Of a stretch of DNA of 48,015 nucleotides, positions 1 to 8,037 are shown piece after piece. The DNA lies in assembly GCF_003429565.1 (NCBI RefSeq), contig NZ_QUAK01000023.1, forward strand, positions 1 to 48,015, given 5' to 3'. Made by a program: the position numbers and the translations under genes. Below the pieces are notes generated by a model that saw nothing but the letters and a program-made list of their open reading frames with translations, was not told the DNA's origin and made no database searches. Position 1 is the first letter of the stretch, and each line of letters begins with the position of its first letter. This stretch comes from Streptomyces triticagri. Its GTDB lineage: Bacteria > Actinomycetota > Actinomycetes > Streptomycetales > Streptomycetaceae.

Positions 1-2
1 CC

Positions 3-2138
3 GCGGCGCAGCCCGCACCGCCGGCCGGGCCCGCGACGGCGGGTTCCGGCCTCGCCGCGCTTCCGAGGACCGCACGCGGACGGGCCGCCGGAGCCGCCTT
101 CGGGTCCACCGCCGTTCCACCGCTGCCGACTTCGGCGTCGACGTCGGCAGGGGTTCGTGGGCGTACGGGACGCCGGGGCGGCCCGGCGGGAGGCGGAGCG
201 CTGCCGGGCACCGGGGCGGTGCCGGCGCCCGCAGCCGCACCCGGGCCAGGGGCCGACGCCGTCGGCATACCACCCCGTCCGACATCGACGCCGGCAGGCG
301 GCTCCGCACCGGGCGGCGAGACACCGGCGCCCTCCGCAGCAGCACCGAACCCCCTGACCGGAACCACCGACGGAACAGCACACGGCGCCACCGGCATACC
401 GCCCCGCCCGGCCTCGGCGCCGGCAGCAGCGTCCGGACGGGCCGCGCGGCGGCGTACGGCGCAGGGTGGGCCTGGTCCAAGGGCGGGGCGAGCGGCCGTA
501 GTCGGGGCGGGACCCGGCGGTGTCGAGGAGCCGTCCGGGCCTGCTTCCGCCGTGGAGCCGCGGGGCCGCAAGGCGCGGCGGCGGGAGGCCGAGCGGAGCG
601 GCGGGGCGCCGGAGCGCGCAGGCGGGACACCGAGCTCCAGGACGATCCTCGGGACCCCGGGGACCGGGAGCCGCGGCACCGGCACACCGCCCCGCCCGAC
701 GTCACAACCGGCACCGACGGGAGTCGGCAGCGGGGCCTCCGGCGAGGCCGCCCGGCCGGGCACCGGCTCCGGGCACATGGCGGACACCGGGCAACAGTCC
801 GCCCGGCAGCCCGGCGGCGGACCCGCACAGGACGGCACGGACTGGGCCGCCTTCGCGCCGGACGACAGCGCGACGGGCCGGACCACCACCGACCCCACGA
901 ACAGCAGCACCGCGGGGCCGGGCGCGAACGGCGCCCCGAAGCCCGGCGGGCGCTACGACTCCGGCAGCTCGGATCCGGACGGCGCGGACCGGGAGTGGGC
1001 CGCCTTCGGCCGGGAGCACGACGGCGCGGACCCCGGCACGCTCCGGCCCCACGGCGAGAGCCCGGACAGCAGCACCGGCGGGATCTACGGCGACCGACCG
1101 GACAGCGGCACGGCGTGGACCACCGGCGGGCTCGGGACGCAGGGCGCCCCCGCGATGCCCACCTCCCGGCCGAGCGAAGGCGCAGTCGGCGGGCACCACT
1201 CCGACCGGCCGGACCACCCCCTCACCCGGGAGGACACCGGGAGGCACAAGCCCGAGCGCACCCGGTTCGGCGGCACCCGCCGGCACGGGTGGGCCACCGG
1301 AGCCGACGGGCCGGCCGGCGCGGAGACCGGCGGGCACACGGTCCGCCCGGCCGACATCGCCGCGTTCGACGACGGCGGGACCGCTGTGGCGGACCACCCC
1401 GCCCCGGCACCGCGGCGCCGCGGCGGGCGGCACGGGAGCGGCGACGGGCTCGCCGCGCTCGGGGCGCCACGCGGCTTCACGCTCGGGGCCGTGGTGCTCG
1501 GGGTGACGCTGGCGCCGTTGGCCCTGATCCTGCTCACCACCGGCTCGGACGAGGACACCGGCTCACGCGGCAACGGCACCGCGCCGTCCGCCGCACCGCC
1601 CGGCCCCGAGGTCACCGTCACCGCCACGGTGCCCGCTCCACCGACCGAGCCCACCCCGCCCGAACAGGCCACGCCACCACCGGAGTCGGACCCGCCGGAG
1701 ACCTCGGCGCCCTCGTACCGGCGCGGGGACTTCACCCAGCTGGTCAACGCCCGCACCGGGCTCTGCCTGGACATCGAGGACGGCGAACTGAAGAAGCGCA
1801 CCGATGTCGTCTCGATCAAGTGCAGCGCATCCGACACCCAGCGCTGGCGGGTGGACATCGACCGCGGCGTCATCCAGTCGCACGCCGACCCGTACTTCTG
1901 CCTGGACGGCCGCGGCGAGCCGGACCGCGCGGTGGTCATCCGGGCCTGCGACGCGGTCGACGACGACGACCCGTCCGGCCTGTCGTTCACCGTGGACGCC
2001 GCGGGCACCATCCGCGCGGTCGCGGTGCGGGGCCACGTGCTCACCCCGCGGGACGACAAGGAGGGCAGCGGCGTGGTCCTGCGCAAGGCCGACTCCGGCC
2101 AGGACCAGCGCTGGAGGTCCGGCAAGTCCCCCGTCTGA
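3..2138 (+). CDS. Membrane-anchored ricin-type beta-trefoil (RICIN) domain protein, 5' end outside the window
   Basis: The frame is open to the left edge and I find no stop codon before position 219, where the first internal GTG lies. The upstream part already contains a degenerate copy of a PPRPTS-type motif that recurs downstream (GIPPRPTSTPAGG, GIPPRPASAPAAASG, GTPPRPTSQPAP). The true start is therefore probably upstream and at least 711 residues are visible. Order of parts: a long disordered Ala/Gly/Pro/Arg-rich cytoplasmic region; one hydrophobic segment (about 1474-1545, FTLGAVVLGVTLAPLALILL); a Pro/Thr-rich stalk; and a C-terminal beta-trefoil of about 130 residues with QxW-like motifs (TQRWRV, QDQRWRSG) and a GLCLDIEDG start. 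RICIN domains usually bind carbohydrate. I infer an extracytoplasmic lectin module displayed on the cell; the ligand is unknown. The stop lies 5 bp from the convergent hutI stop. Confidence 0.75.
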   Translation, partial: AAQPAPPAGPATAGSGLAALPRTARGRAAGAAFGSTAVPPLPTSASTSAGVRGRTGRRGGPAGGGALPGTGAVPAPAAAPGPGADAVGIPPRPTSTPAGGSAPGGETPAPSAAAPNPLTGTTDGTAHGATGIPPRPASAPAAASGRAARRRTAQGGPGPRAGRAAVVGAGPGGVEEPSGPASAVEPRGRKARRREAERSGGAPERAGGTPSSRTILGTPGTGSRGTGTPPRPTSQPAPTGVGSGASGEAARPGTGSGHMADTGQQSARQPGGGPAQDGTDWAAFAPDDSATGRTTTDPTNSSTAGPGANGAPKPGGRYDSGSSDPDGADREWAAFGREHDGADPGTLRPHGESPDSSTGGIYGDRPDSGTAWTTGGLGTQGAPAMPTSRPSEGAVGGHHSDRPDHPLTREDTGRHKPERTRFGGTRRHGWATGADGPAGAETGGHTVRPADIAAFDDGGTAVADHPAPAPRRRGGRHGSGDGLAALGAPRGFTLGAVVLGVTLAPLALILLTTGSDEDTGSRGNGTAPSAAPPGPEVTVTATVPAPPTEPTPPEQATPPPESDPPETSAPSYRRGDFTQLVNARTGLCLDIEDGELKKRTDVVSIKCSASDTQRWRVDIDRGVIQSHADPYFCLDGRGEPDRAVVIRACDAVDDDDPSGLSFTVDAAGTIRAVAVRGHVLTPRDDKEGSGVVLRKADSGQDQRWRSGKSPV

Positions 2139-2143
2139 GGCCT

Positions 2144-3331
2144 TCAGACCGCGGGCCCACCGCCGACGACCCGTGCGCCCCGCTGCCACACGTCGGTGAC
2201 CAGCGGCACACCCGGACGGTAGGCGAGGTGGACGTGACTGGGCGCGTCGAGGAGCACCAGATCGGCGCGCGCCCCGGGCACGATCCGGCCGACGTCGTCG
2301 CGGCGCAGCGCCCGTGCGCCGCCCGCGGTGGCCGCCCGGATCGCCTCGTCCGGAGTCATGCCCATGTCCCGTACAGCGAGCGCGATGCAGAACGGCAGCG
2401 AGGACGTGAACGAGGACCCGGGGTTGCAGTCCGATGAGAGCGCCACGGTCGCGCCCGCGTCGAGGAGCCGGCGCGCATCGGGCCACTCGGCGCGGGTGGA
2501 GAACTCGGCGCCGGGCAGCAGCGTCGCCACCGTGTCGCCCTGGGCGAGCGCGTCCACGTCGCTGTCGGTGAGGTGGGTGCAGTGGTCCGCGCTCGCCGCG
2601 TCGAGCTCGACGGCGAGCTGCACCCCGGGGCCGTACGACAGCTGGTTCGCGTGCACCCGCGGGGTGAGGCCCTTGGCCCGGCCCGCGGTGAGGATCGCGC
2701 GTGCCTGATCCCCGTCGAAGGCGCCCTTCTCGCAGAAGACGTCGACCCAACGGGCGTACGGGGCACAGGCGTCGAGCATCTCGCCGGTCACCAGGGCGAC
2801 GTACGCGGCAGGGTCCTCGGCGTAGTCCGGGGAGACGATGTGCGCGCCGAGGAAGGTGACCTCGTCGGTGTGCTCGCGGGCGATGCGCAGGGCGCGGGCC
2901 TCGTCCTCGACGGTCAGTCCGTAGCCGGACTTGGTCTCGAAGGTGGTGGTGCCCTGGCGGAGTGCCTCCGCGAGGTAGCGGGCGACGTTCGCGGAGAGCT
3001 CCTCGTCGCTCGCGGCGCGGGTGGCGGCGACGGTGGTACGGATGCCGCCGGCGGTGTAACTGCGGCCCGACATACGGGCGTTGAACTCCCGGGTGCGGTC
3101 GCCGGCGAAGACGAGGTGGGAGTGGGAGTCGACGAATCCGGGGATCGCGGCGCGGCCGCCCGCGTCGTGCGCGGTGTCGGCGGCGGGGGCGGTGGCCGCG
3201 GGGCCGGTCCAGGCGATCTCTTCGCCGTCCAGGACGACGGCGGCGGCCTCGATCAGGCCCAGGGGGCCGTCGCCCCGGGTCTCGTCGTTCGTGACGAGCG
3301 AGCCGATGTTCGTGATGAGGGTGGTGGTCAT
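2144..3331 (-). CDS. hutI: Imidazolonepropionase
   Basis: Third enzyme of histidine degradation: it hydrolyses 4-imidazolone-5-propanoate to N-formimidoyl-L-glutamate in the cytoplasm. The 395-residue protein has the amidohydrolase-fold metal motif [12 protein letters not shown], a metal-site region [14 protein letters not shown], and [19 protein letters not shown] near the C-terminus, typical of HutI. The frame could run 24 codons further upstream, but that part comes from the adjacent inverted repeat. The ATG at 3331 follows a GGGAGGA ribosome site. It is the last gene of the minus-strand hut operon, separated from hutF by a 117-bp palindromic element that could attenuate its expression. 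Length and motifs are normal for the family. Confidence 0.95.
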   Translation of the reverse strand: MTTTLITNIGSLVTNDETRGDGPLGLIEAAAVVLDGEEIAWTGPAATAPAADTAHDAGGRAAIPGFVDSHSHLVFAGDRTREFNARMSGRSYTAGGIRTTVAATRAASDEELSANVARYLAEALRQGTTTFETKSGYGLTVEDEARALRIAREHTDEVTFLGAHIVSPDYAEDPAAYVALVTGEMLDACAPYARWVDVFCEKGAFDGDQARAILTAGRAKGLTPRVHANQLSYGPGVQLAVELDAASADHCTHLTDSDVDALAQGDTVATLLPGAEFSTRAEWPDARRLLDAGATVALSSDCNPGSSFTSSLPFCIALAVRDMGMTPDEAIRAATAGGARALRRDDVGRIVPGARADLVLLDAPSHVHLAYRPGVPLVTDVWQRGARVVGGGPAV

Positions 3332-3352
3332 GGGTCCTCCCGGTGGGTTGTT

Positions 3353-3469
3353 TCCCCAGCCCCGCCCCTTCCCGAAAGTCCTCAATCGCCGGACGGGCTC
3401 CATAGGAGCCCCTCCGGCGTTTGAGGAGGCCCGCCCGGCAGGGCTTTCGGGAAGGGGCGGGGCTGGGGA
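3353..3469. repeat. Nested inverted repeat, copy 1 (between hutF and hutI)
   Basis: The outer arms 3353-3378 and 3444-3469 are perfectly complementary over 26 bp. Between them lies an imperfect inner hairpin (about 3379-3401 with 3405-3427) built from the motif TCCTCAAxCGCCGG / CCGGCGTTTGAGGA. Related elements occur at 6039-6175 and 38542-38626. The sequence is non-coding. It could act as a terminator, an mRNA stabiliser or a REP-like mobile repeat. Confidence 0.9.
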
Positions 3470-3475
3470 GCATTT

Positions 3476-4828
3476 CTAGGGCCGCAGCGCGGCAATCGCA
3501 GACGCCAACTCCCCCGCCACGTCCGGCACGGACAGGTGGACACCGGACCGCACCACGGTCCGCCCCGCCACCACGACATGACGGACGTCACCCGCGGCGC
3601 CCGCGAACACCACCGCCTCCGCCGCAAGCCGCGGCACCGGCCCGGCCGTCCGTACCGAATCGAGCGCGACGCAAGCGAAGTCGGCAAGGCGGCCCACCTC
3701 GAGGGCCCCCGCAGAGTCCCACCCCAGCGCCGAGTGCCCCGCCCCGGACGCGGCTCGAAGGAGCGCCGCCGCCGTCCAGTGCCCCCGCGTCCGCGACCGC
3801 AGCCGCTCGTTCAGCTCGAGCGCCCGCGCCTCCTCCAGGAGATCGATCACGGCGTGGCTGTCGGAGCCGAGCGACAGTGGCGAGCCCGCCCGCTCGAGCG
3901 CGGGCGCGGGCCCGATCCCGTCGGCCAGATCGCGTTCCGTCGTCGGGCACATGCAGGTACCGGTGCGGGAGCCGCCGATAAGGGCGATGTCCTCGTCGGT
4001 GAGGTGGGTGTTGTGGACGCCGGTGGTCCGCGGCCCGAGCACCCCGTGGTCGGCGAGCAGCCGGGTGGGCGTACAGCCGTGGGCCGCCACACAGGCGTCG
4101 TTCTCCGCGGTCTGCTCGGAGAGATGGACGTGCAGCGGCGCGTCCCGCTGCCGGGCCCATTCGGCGACCGTGCCCAACTCCCCCGCGGGGACGGCCCGTA
4201 CGGAGTGCACCGCCGCCCCGATCCGCGCATGCCCTGCGCCCTTGAGCGCCGAGACCCGCTCGGCCCACTCCTCCGCGCTGCCGTCGGAGAACCGCTGCTG
4301 GTGCGTGTTCGGCGGCTTCCCGAAGCCGCCCGCCAGATACGCCGTGTCGAGCAGCGTGATCCGGATGCCCGCCTCGGCGGCCGCGGCGATCAGCGCCTCC
4401 CCCATGGCGTTCGGGTCGTCGTAGCGCGCCCCGCCCGGCGCATGGTGGAGGTAGTGGAACTCTCCGACGGCCGTGATCCCGGCGAGTGCCATCTCCGCGT
4501 ACACGGCCCGCGCGAGGCGGAAGTACGAGTCCGGGTCGAGCCGCGAGGCGACCTGGTACATCACCTCGCGCCAGGTCCAGAAGGTGCCGCTGCCCACCTG
4601 CACGGTGCCGCGCAGGGCGCGGTGGAAGGCGTGCGAATGGGCGTTGGCGAGGCCGGGGACCGTGAGGCCGTGCAGCGCCTCGTCGCCCGGTCCCGGGCGC
4701 TCGGCCCCGCGCCGTACCGCCGCGATCCGGCCGTCGGCGGCGACGTCCACGGCCACGCCGGGCTCGACGTGGGAGCCGAGCCAGGCGTGCTCCAGCCAGT
4801 ACGTCCGCGACGGCTCCTGTGTCGTCAT
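3476..4828 (-). CDS. hutF: Formimidoylglutamate deiminase
   Basis: Converts N-formimidoyl-L-glutamate to N-formyl-L-glutamate and ammonia, so the pathway here is the deiminase branch rather than the HutG formiminoglutamase branch. The 450-residue amidohydrolase-superfamily protein shows the metal-binding LANAHSHAFHRAL near residue 68, LHVHLSEQ, HNTHLTDEDI and LGSDSHAVIDLLEEAR, the typical HutF set. The ATG at 4828 overlaps the stop of the upstream M20 gene (ATGA), so the two are probably translationally coupled. A GTG two codons upstream (4834) is less attractive. hutI follows downstream after inverted repeat copy 1. Confidence 0.93.
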   Translation of the reverse strand: MTTQEPSRTYWLEHAWLGSHVEPGVAVDVAADGRIAAVRRGAERPGPGDEALHGLTVPGLANAHSHAFHRALRGTVQVGSGTFWTWREVMYQVASRLDPDSYFRLARAVYAEMALAGITAVGEFHYLHHAPGGARYDDPNAMGEALIAAAAEAGIRITLLDTAYLAGGFGKPPNTHQQRFSDGSAEEWAERVSALKGAGHARIGAAVHSVRAVPAGELGTVAEWARQRDAPLHVHLSEQTAENDACVAAHGCTPTRLLADHGVLGPRTTGVHNTHLTDEDIALIGGSRTGTCMCPTTERDLADGIGPAPALERAGSPLSLGSDSHAVIDLLEEARALELNERLRSRTRGHWTAAALLRAASGAGHSALGWDSAGALEVGRLADFACVALDSVRTAGPVPRLAAEAVVFAGAAGDVRHVVVAGRTVVRSGVHLSVPDVAGELASAIAALRP

Positions 4829-6015
4829 CGGCACGCGAGACCCTCCAGTACGTCGGCGAGCGCGGTCACCCCGGCCAGGCAGTCGTCCTCCGCGGCGAAC
4901 TCGGCCGGGGAGTGCGAGACGCCCGTGGGGTTGCGTACGAACAGCATGGCCGTCGGGATGCTCGCGGAGAGGATTCCCGCGTCGTGTCCCGCGCCGGTGC
5001 CGAGCACGGGGGTGTCCGGGCCGAGGATGCCGGTGAGCTCGTCGCGCAGCGCGTGGCCGAACTCGACGACGGGTGTGAACGACTCGCGCACCACGTCCAG
5101 GTCGACGCCGTGCCGCGCGGCGTGCTCCCGGGCGGCCTTCTCCACTGCGGTGACGACGGTGTCGAGTGCGGACTGGTCGGCGGCGCGGCTGTCGAGCCAG
5201 CCGCGGACCAGGGACGGGATGGCGTTGACGCCGTTCGGCTCGACGGCGATCTTGCCGAAGGTGGCCACGGCGCCGGCGAGTTGGGCCTCCCGGCGGGCGG
5301 CGAGGACCGTCTCGGCGTACGGGAGCATCGGGTCGCGGCGGTCCACAAGGCGGGTGGTGCCGGCGTGGTTGGCCTCGCCGCGAAAGTCGAACCGCCAGCG
5401 GCCGTGCGGCCAGATGGCGCTCGCGACGCCGATGCGGTCGCCGGTCAGGTCCAGGGCGCGGCCCTGCTCGACGTGGAGTTCGACGAACGCGCCGATGCGG
5501 GCGAGGCGTTCCGGGTCCGGGCCGATCGCCTCGGGGTCGTGGCCGGCCTGCTCCATGGCCCGCGGCAGGGTGACGCCGTCGGCGTCCCGGAGGCGGTGGG
5601 CCTGGTCGCGGGTGAGCTGTCCCGCGGTGAGCCGGGAGCCGACGCAGGCGAGGCCGAAGCGGGCGCCCTCCTCGTCACCGAAGTTGACGATCGCCAGGGG
5701 TCTGGTGAACTCTGCTCCCCTGTGGCGGAGTTCGTCCAGGGCGGCGAAGGAGCTCACGACGCCGAGGGGGCCGTCGAAGGGGCCTCCGTCGGGGACGGAG
5801 TCCAGGTGGGAGCCGGTGACCACGGCGTCTTCCCGGGTGGGGTCGCCGAGCCAGGCCCACTGGTTGCCGTTGCGGTCCAGTTCGTAGGTCAGGCCCCTGG
5901 TCTCGGCCTGAGACCGGAACCAGTCCCGGCAGTCACGGTCTGCCTCCGTCCACGCGAAGCGGCGGTACCCCTTCGACTCTGCGTCGCGGCCGATGGGGGT
6001 CAGGTCTCGCCACAT
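4825..6015 (-). CDS. M20-family amidohydrolase (allantoate amidohydrolase-like), inferred N-formylglutamate deformylase
   Basis: The protein of about 396 residues belongs to the M20/M28 zinc hydrolases of the allantoate amidohydrolase/N-carbamoyl-amino-acid hydrolase type. Visible motifs are GSHLDSVPDGGPFDG, NFGDEEGARFGLACVGSR, FVELHVEQG and GTGAGHDAG, carrying the expected His, Asp, Glu and His ligands. Such proteins are normally annotated allantoate amidohydrolase. Here it lies between hutU and hutF and overlaps hutF by 4 bp, and no classical hutG deformylase is visible. I infer that it finishes the pathway by releasing glutamate and formate from N-formylglutamate. The start is uncertain: the frame extends through the inverted repeat, ATG 6015 gives the normal family N-terminus (MWRDLTPIGRD), but no good ribosome site precedes it. 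Confidence 0.8.
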   Translation of the reverse strand: MWRDLTPIGRDAESKGYRRFAWTEADRDCRDWFRSQAETRGLTYELDRNGNQWAWLGDPTREDAVVTGSHLDSVPDGGPFDGPLGVVSSFAALDELRHRGAEFTRPLAIVNFGDEEGARFGLACVGSRLTAGQLTRDQAHRLRDADGVTLPRAMEQAGHDPEAIGPDPERLARIGAFVELHVEQGRALDLTGDRIGVASAIWPHGRWRFDFRGEANHAGTTRLVDRRDPMLPYAETVLAARREAQLAGAVATFGKIAVEPNGVNAIPSLVRGWLDSRAADQSALDTVVTAVEKAAREHAARHGVDLDVVRESFTPVVEFGHALRDELTGILGPDTPVLGTGAGHDAGILSASIPTAMLFVRNPTGVSHSPAEFAAEDDCLAGVTALADVLEGLACR

Positions 6016-6038
6016 CTCGTGGAACGAGGGGGGATTGT

Positions 6039-6175
6039 CCCCAGCCCCGCCCCTTCCCGAAACCGGGGCTCCGCCCCGGACCCCGCTCCTCAAGCGCCGG
6101 AGGGGCTGAATTTCAGCCCCTCCGGCGTTTGAGGAGGCCCGTCCGGCAGGACTTTCGGGAAGGGGCGGGGTGGGG
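6039..6175. repeat. Nested inverted repeat, copy 2 (between hutU and the M20 gene)
   Basis: The outer arms (CCCCAGCCCCGCCCCTTCCC at 6039-6058 and its near-complement ending about 6175) flank an inner hairpin of about 25 bp centred near 6111 (CTCCTCAA...GGCTGAA / TTCAGCC...TTGAGGAG). The left arm also holds a small extra hairpin (CCGGGGC/GCCCCGG). The element shares arms and core with copies at 3353-3469 and 38542-38626. It sits inside the hut operon and may lower or partition downstream expression. Confidence 0.9.
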
Positions 6176-6185
6176 TGCATGTCAC

Positions 6186-7850
6186 TCACGCGCCGTCACC
6201 CTCGCGCATGGGTACGCGGACACCCCGCGACGAAGCAACCGACTCCGCACCGGAGTAACCCGCATCCACATGCCGAATGACCCCCATCCCGGGATCGTTC
6301 GTAAGAACTCGCCGAATCTTCTCCCCGGCCAGCGCGGACCCGTCCGCCACCGTCACCTGCCCCGCGTGGATGGACCGCCCCATCCCGACCCCACCACCGT
6401 GGTGAAGCGAGACCCAGGACGCCCCGGACGCCACGTTCACCATCGCGTTCAGCAGCGGCCAGTCCGCGATCGCGTCGGACCCGTCCAGCATCGCCTCCGT
6501 CTCGCGGTACGGCGACGCGACGGACCCGCAGTCGAGGTGATCGCGGCCGATCGCAAGGGGCGCGGCCAACTCCCCCGAGGCGACCATGTCGTTGAACCGC
6601 TCCCCGGCCCGGTCCCGCTCCCCGTACCCGAGCCAGCAGATCCGCGCCGGCAGGCCCTGGAAGTGGACGCGCTCGCCGGCCATCCTGATCCAGCGGTGCA
6701 GCGACTCGTTCTCGGGGAAGAGCTCGAGGATCGCCTTGTCGGTCTTGTGGATGTCCGAGGCCTCCCCGGACAGCGCCGCCCAGCGGAAGGGCCCCTTGCC
6801 CTCGCAGAACAGCGGCCTGATGTACGCCGGTACGAAGCCGGGGAAGTCGAACGCCCGCCCGTACCCGGCGAGTTGCGCCTCACCGCGGATCGAGTTGCCG
6901 TAGTCGAAGACCTCGGCGCCCGCGTCCATGAAGCCGACCATGGCCTCCACGTGCCGGGCCATCGACTCGCGGGCCCGGGTGGTGAATCCGGCGGGGTCCT
7001 TCGCCGCGTACGAGGCCATCTCGTCGAAGTCGACGCCGACGGGGAGGTAGGCGAGCGGGTCGTGGGCGGAGGTCTGGTCGGTGACGATGTCGATGGGCGC
7101 GCCCTCGGCGAGCATCCGCGGGAGCAGCTCGGCCGCGTTGCCGAGCAGGCCGATGGAGAGCGGGCGGCGGGCGTCGCGGGCCTCGACGGCGAGCTGCAGC
7201 GCGTGCTCGACGGAGTCCGCGCGGACGTCCAGGTAGCGGTGCTCGATGCGGCGCTCGATGGCGCGCGGGTCGACGTCGATGCAGATCGCGACGCCGTCGT
7301 TCATGGTGACCGCGAGCGGCTGGGCGCCGCCCATGCCGCCGAGTCCGGCGGTGAGTGTGATGGTGCCGGCGAGCGTGCCGCCGAACTTCTTGGCGGCGAC
7401 GGCGGCGAAGGTCTCGTAGGTGCCTTGCAGGATGCCCTGTGTGCCGATGTAGATCCATGAACCGGCCGTCATCTGGCCGTACATGGTGAGGCCGAGAGCC
7501 TCGAGGCGGCGGAACTCCTCCCAGTTGGCCCAGTCGCCGACCAGGTTGGAGTTGGCGATCAGGACCCGGGGCGCCCACTCGTGGGTCTGCATGACGCCGA
7601 CCGGGCGGCCGGACTGGACGAGCATCGTCTCGTCCTGCTTGAGGGTGGTGAGGGTGCGCACCATCGCGTCGAAGGAGCGCCAGTCGCGGGCCGCCTTGCC
7701 GGTGCCTCCGTAGACGACGAGCTGCTCGGGGTGCTCGGCGACCTCGGGGTCGAGGTTGTTCTGCAGCATCCGCAGGGCGGCCTCCTGCTGCCAGCCCAGG
7801 GCGCTCGGCCGGGTGCCTCGGGGGGCTCGTACGGCGCGGGGTCCTGACAT
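6186..7850 (-). CDS. hutU: Urocanate hydratase (urocanase)
   Basis: Second step of histidine degradation: hydration of urocanate to 4-imidazolone-5-propanoate using tightly bound NAD+. The 554-residue protein is full length for the family. It shows the NAD-binding [13 protein letters not shown], the Cys-containing [15 protein letters not shown], and [18 protein letters not shown], the urocanase signature region. The ATG at 7850 follows a GAGGAGG site. It is the first gene of the minus-strand operon hutU - M20 gene - hutF - hutI, downstream of a well-formed promoter at 7909-7937. The first enzyme of the pathway (a canonical hutH) is not adjacent; the HAL-like gene at 10340-11830 lies in a different transcription unit. 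Confidence 0.96.
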   Translation of the reverse strand: MSGPRAVRAPRGTRPSALGWQQEAALRMLQNNLDPEVAEHPEQLVVYGGTGKAARDWRSFDAMVRTLTTLKQDETMLVQSGRPVGVMQTHEWAPRVLIANSNLVGDWANWEEFRRLEALGLTMYGQMTAGSWIYIGTQGILQGTYETFAAVAAKKFGGTLAGTITLTAGLGGMGGAQPLAVTMNDGVAICIDVDPRAIERRIEHRYLDVRADSVEHALQLAVEARDARRPLSIGLLGNAAELLPRMLAEGAPIDIVTDQTSAHDPLAYLPVGVDFDEMASYAAKDPAGFTTRARESMARHVEAMVGFMDAGAEVFDYGNSIRGEAQLAGYGRAFDFPGFVPAYIRPLFCEGKGPFRWAALSGEASDIHKTDKAILELFPENESLHRWIRMAGERVHFQGLPARICWLGYGERDRAGERFNDMVASGELAAPLAIGRDHLDCGSVASPYRETEAMLDGSDAIADWPLLNAMVNVASGASWVSLHHGGGVGMGRSIHAGQVTVADGSALAGEKIRRVLTNDPGMGVIRHVDAGYSGAESVASSRGVRVPMREGDGA

Positions 7851-7894
7851 GGGGGGCCTCCTCGTGTAGCTGTCGGTGTCCGTGGCGGGTGTTC

Positions 7895-7937
7895 GTAAAC
7901 GTATTCACATCCTGTTCCGCTGAATAGACCTAGTCAA
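7895..7937 (-). promoter_or_regulatory. hutU promoter with overlapping operator-like dyad
   Basis: On the minus strand, -35 TTGACT (7932-7937) and -10 CAGGAT (7909-7914) are separated by exactly 17 bp, predicting a start near 7902 and a leader of about 50 nt. Directly downstream of the -10, 7895-7908 reads as the imperfect palindrome GTGAA-TACG-TTTAC on the minus strand, across the predicted start site. That position suits a repressor operator. The regulator is not identifiable from this window. Confidence 0.6.
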
Positions 7938-8037
7938 GAGCGCGTCCGGGGCATCGTCCTGCCGGGCCTGGGCAGAACGACCGCAGAACGACCACTTGAC
8001 CACCCGCGAGCAGTCCCCCAGACCTCCGGAGGTTGAT

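Noticed and set aside
1563..3473. Long minus-strand frame (636 codons) across the ricin-domain gene and hutI
   Set aside because: Arg-rich, His-rich composition typical of an out-of-frame high-GC shadow; hutI is clearly in another frame.
3353..6175. Nested palindromes as ends of a transposon carrying hutF and the M20 gene
   Set aside because: Each copy is itself a complete palindrome, a third copy lies 32 kb away, there is no transposase, and the enclosed genes belong to the hut pathway.
7996..8037. TTG start for the APC permease
   Set aside because: No ribosome site precedes it, whereas GTG 8038 has GGAGG at ideal spacing.
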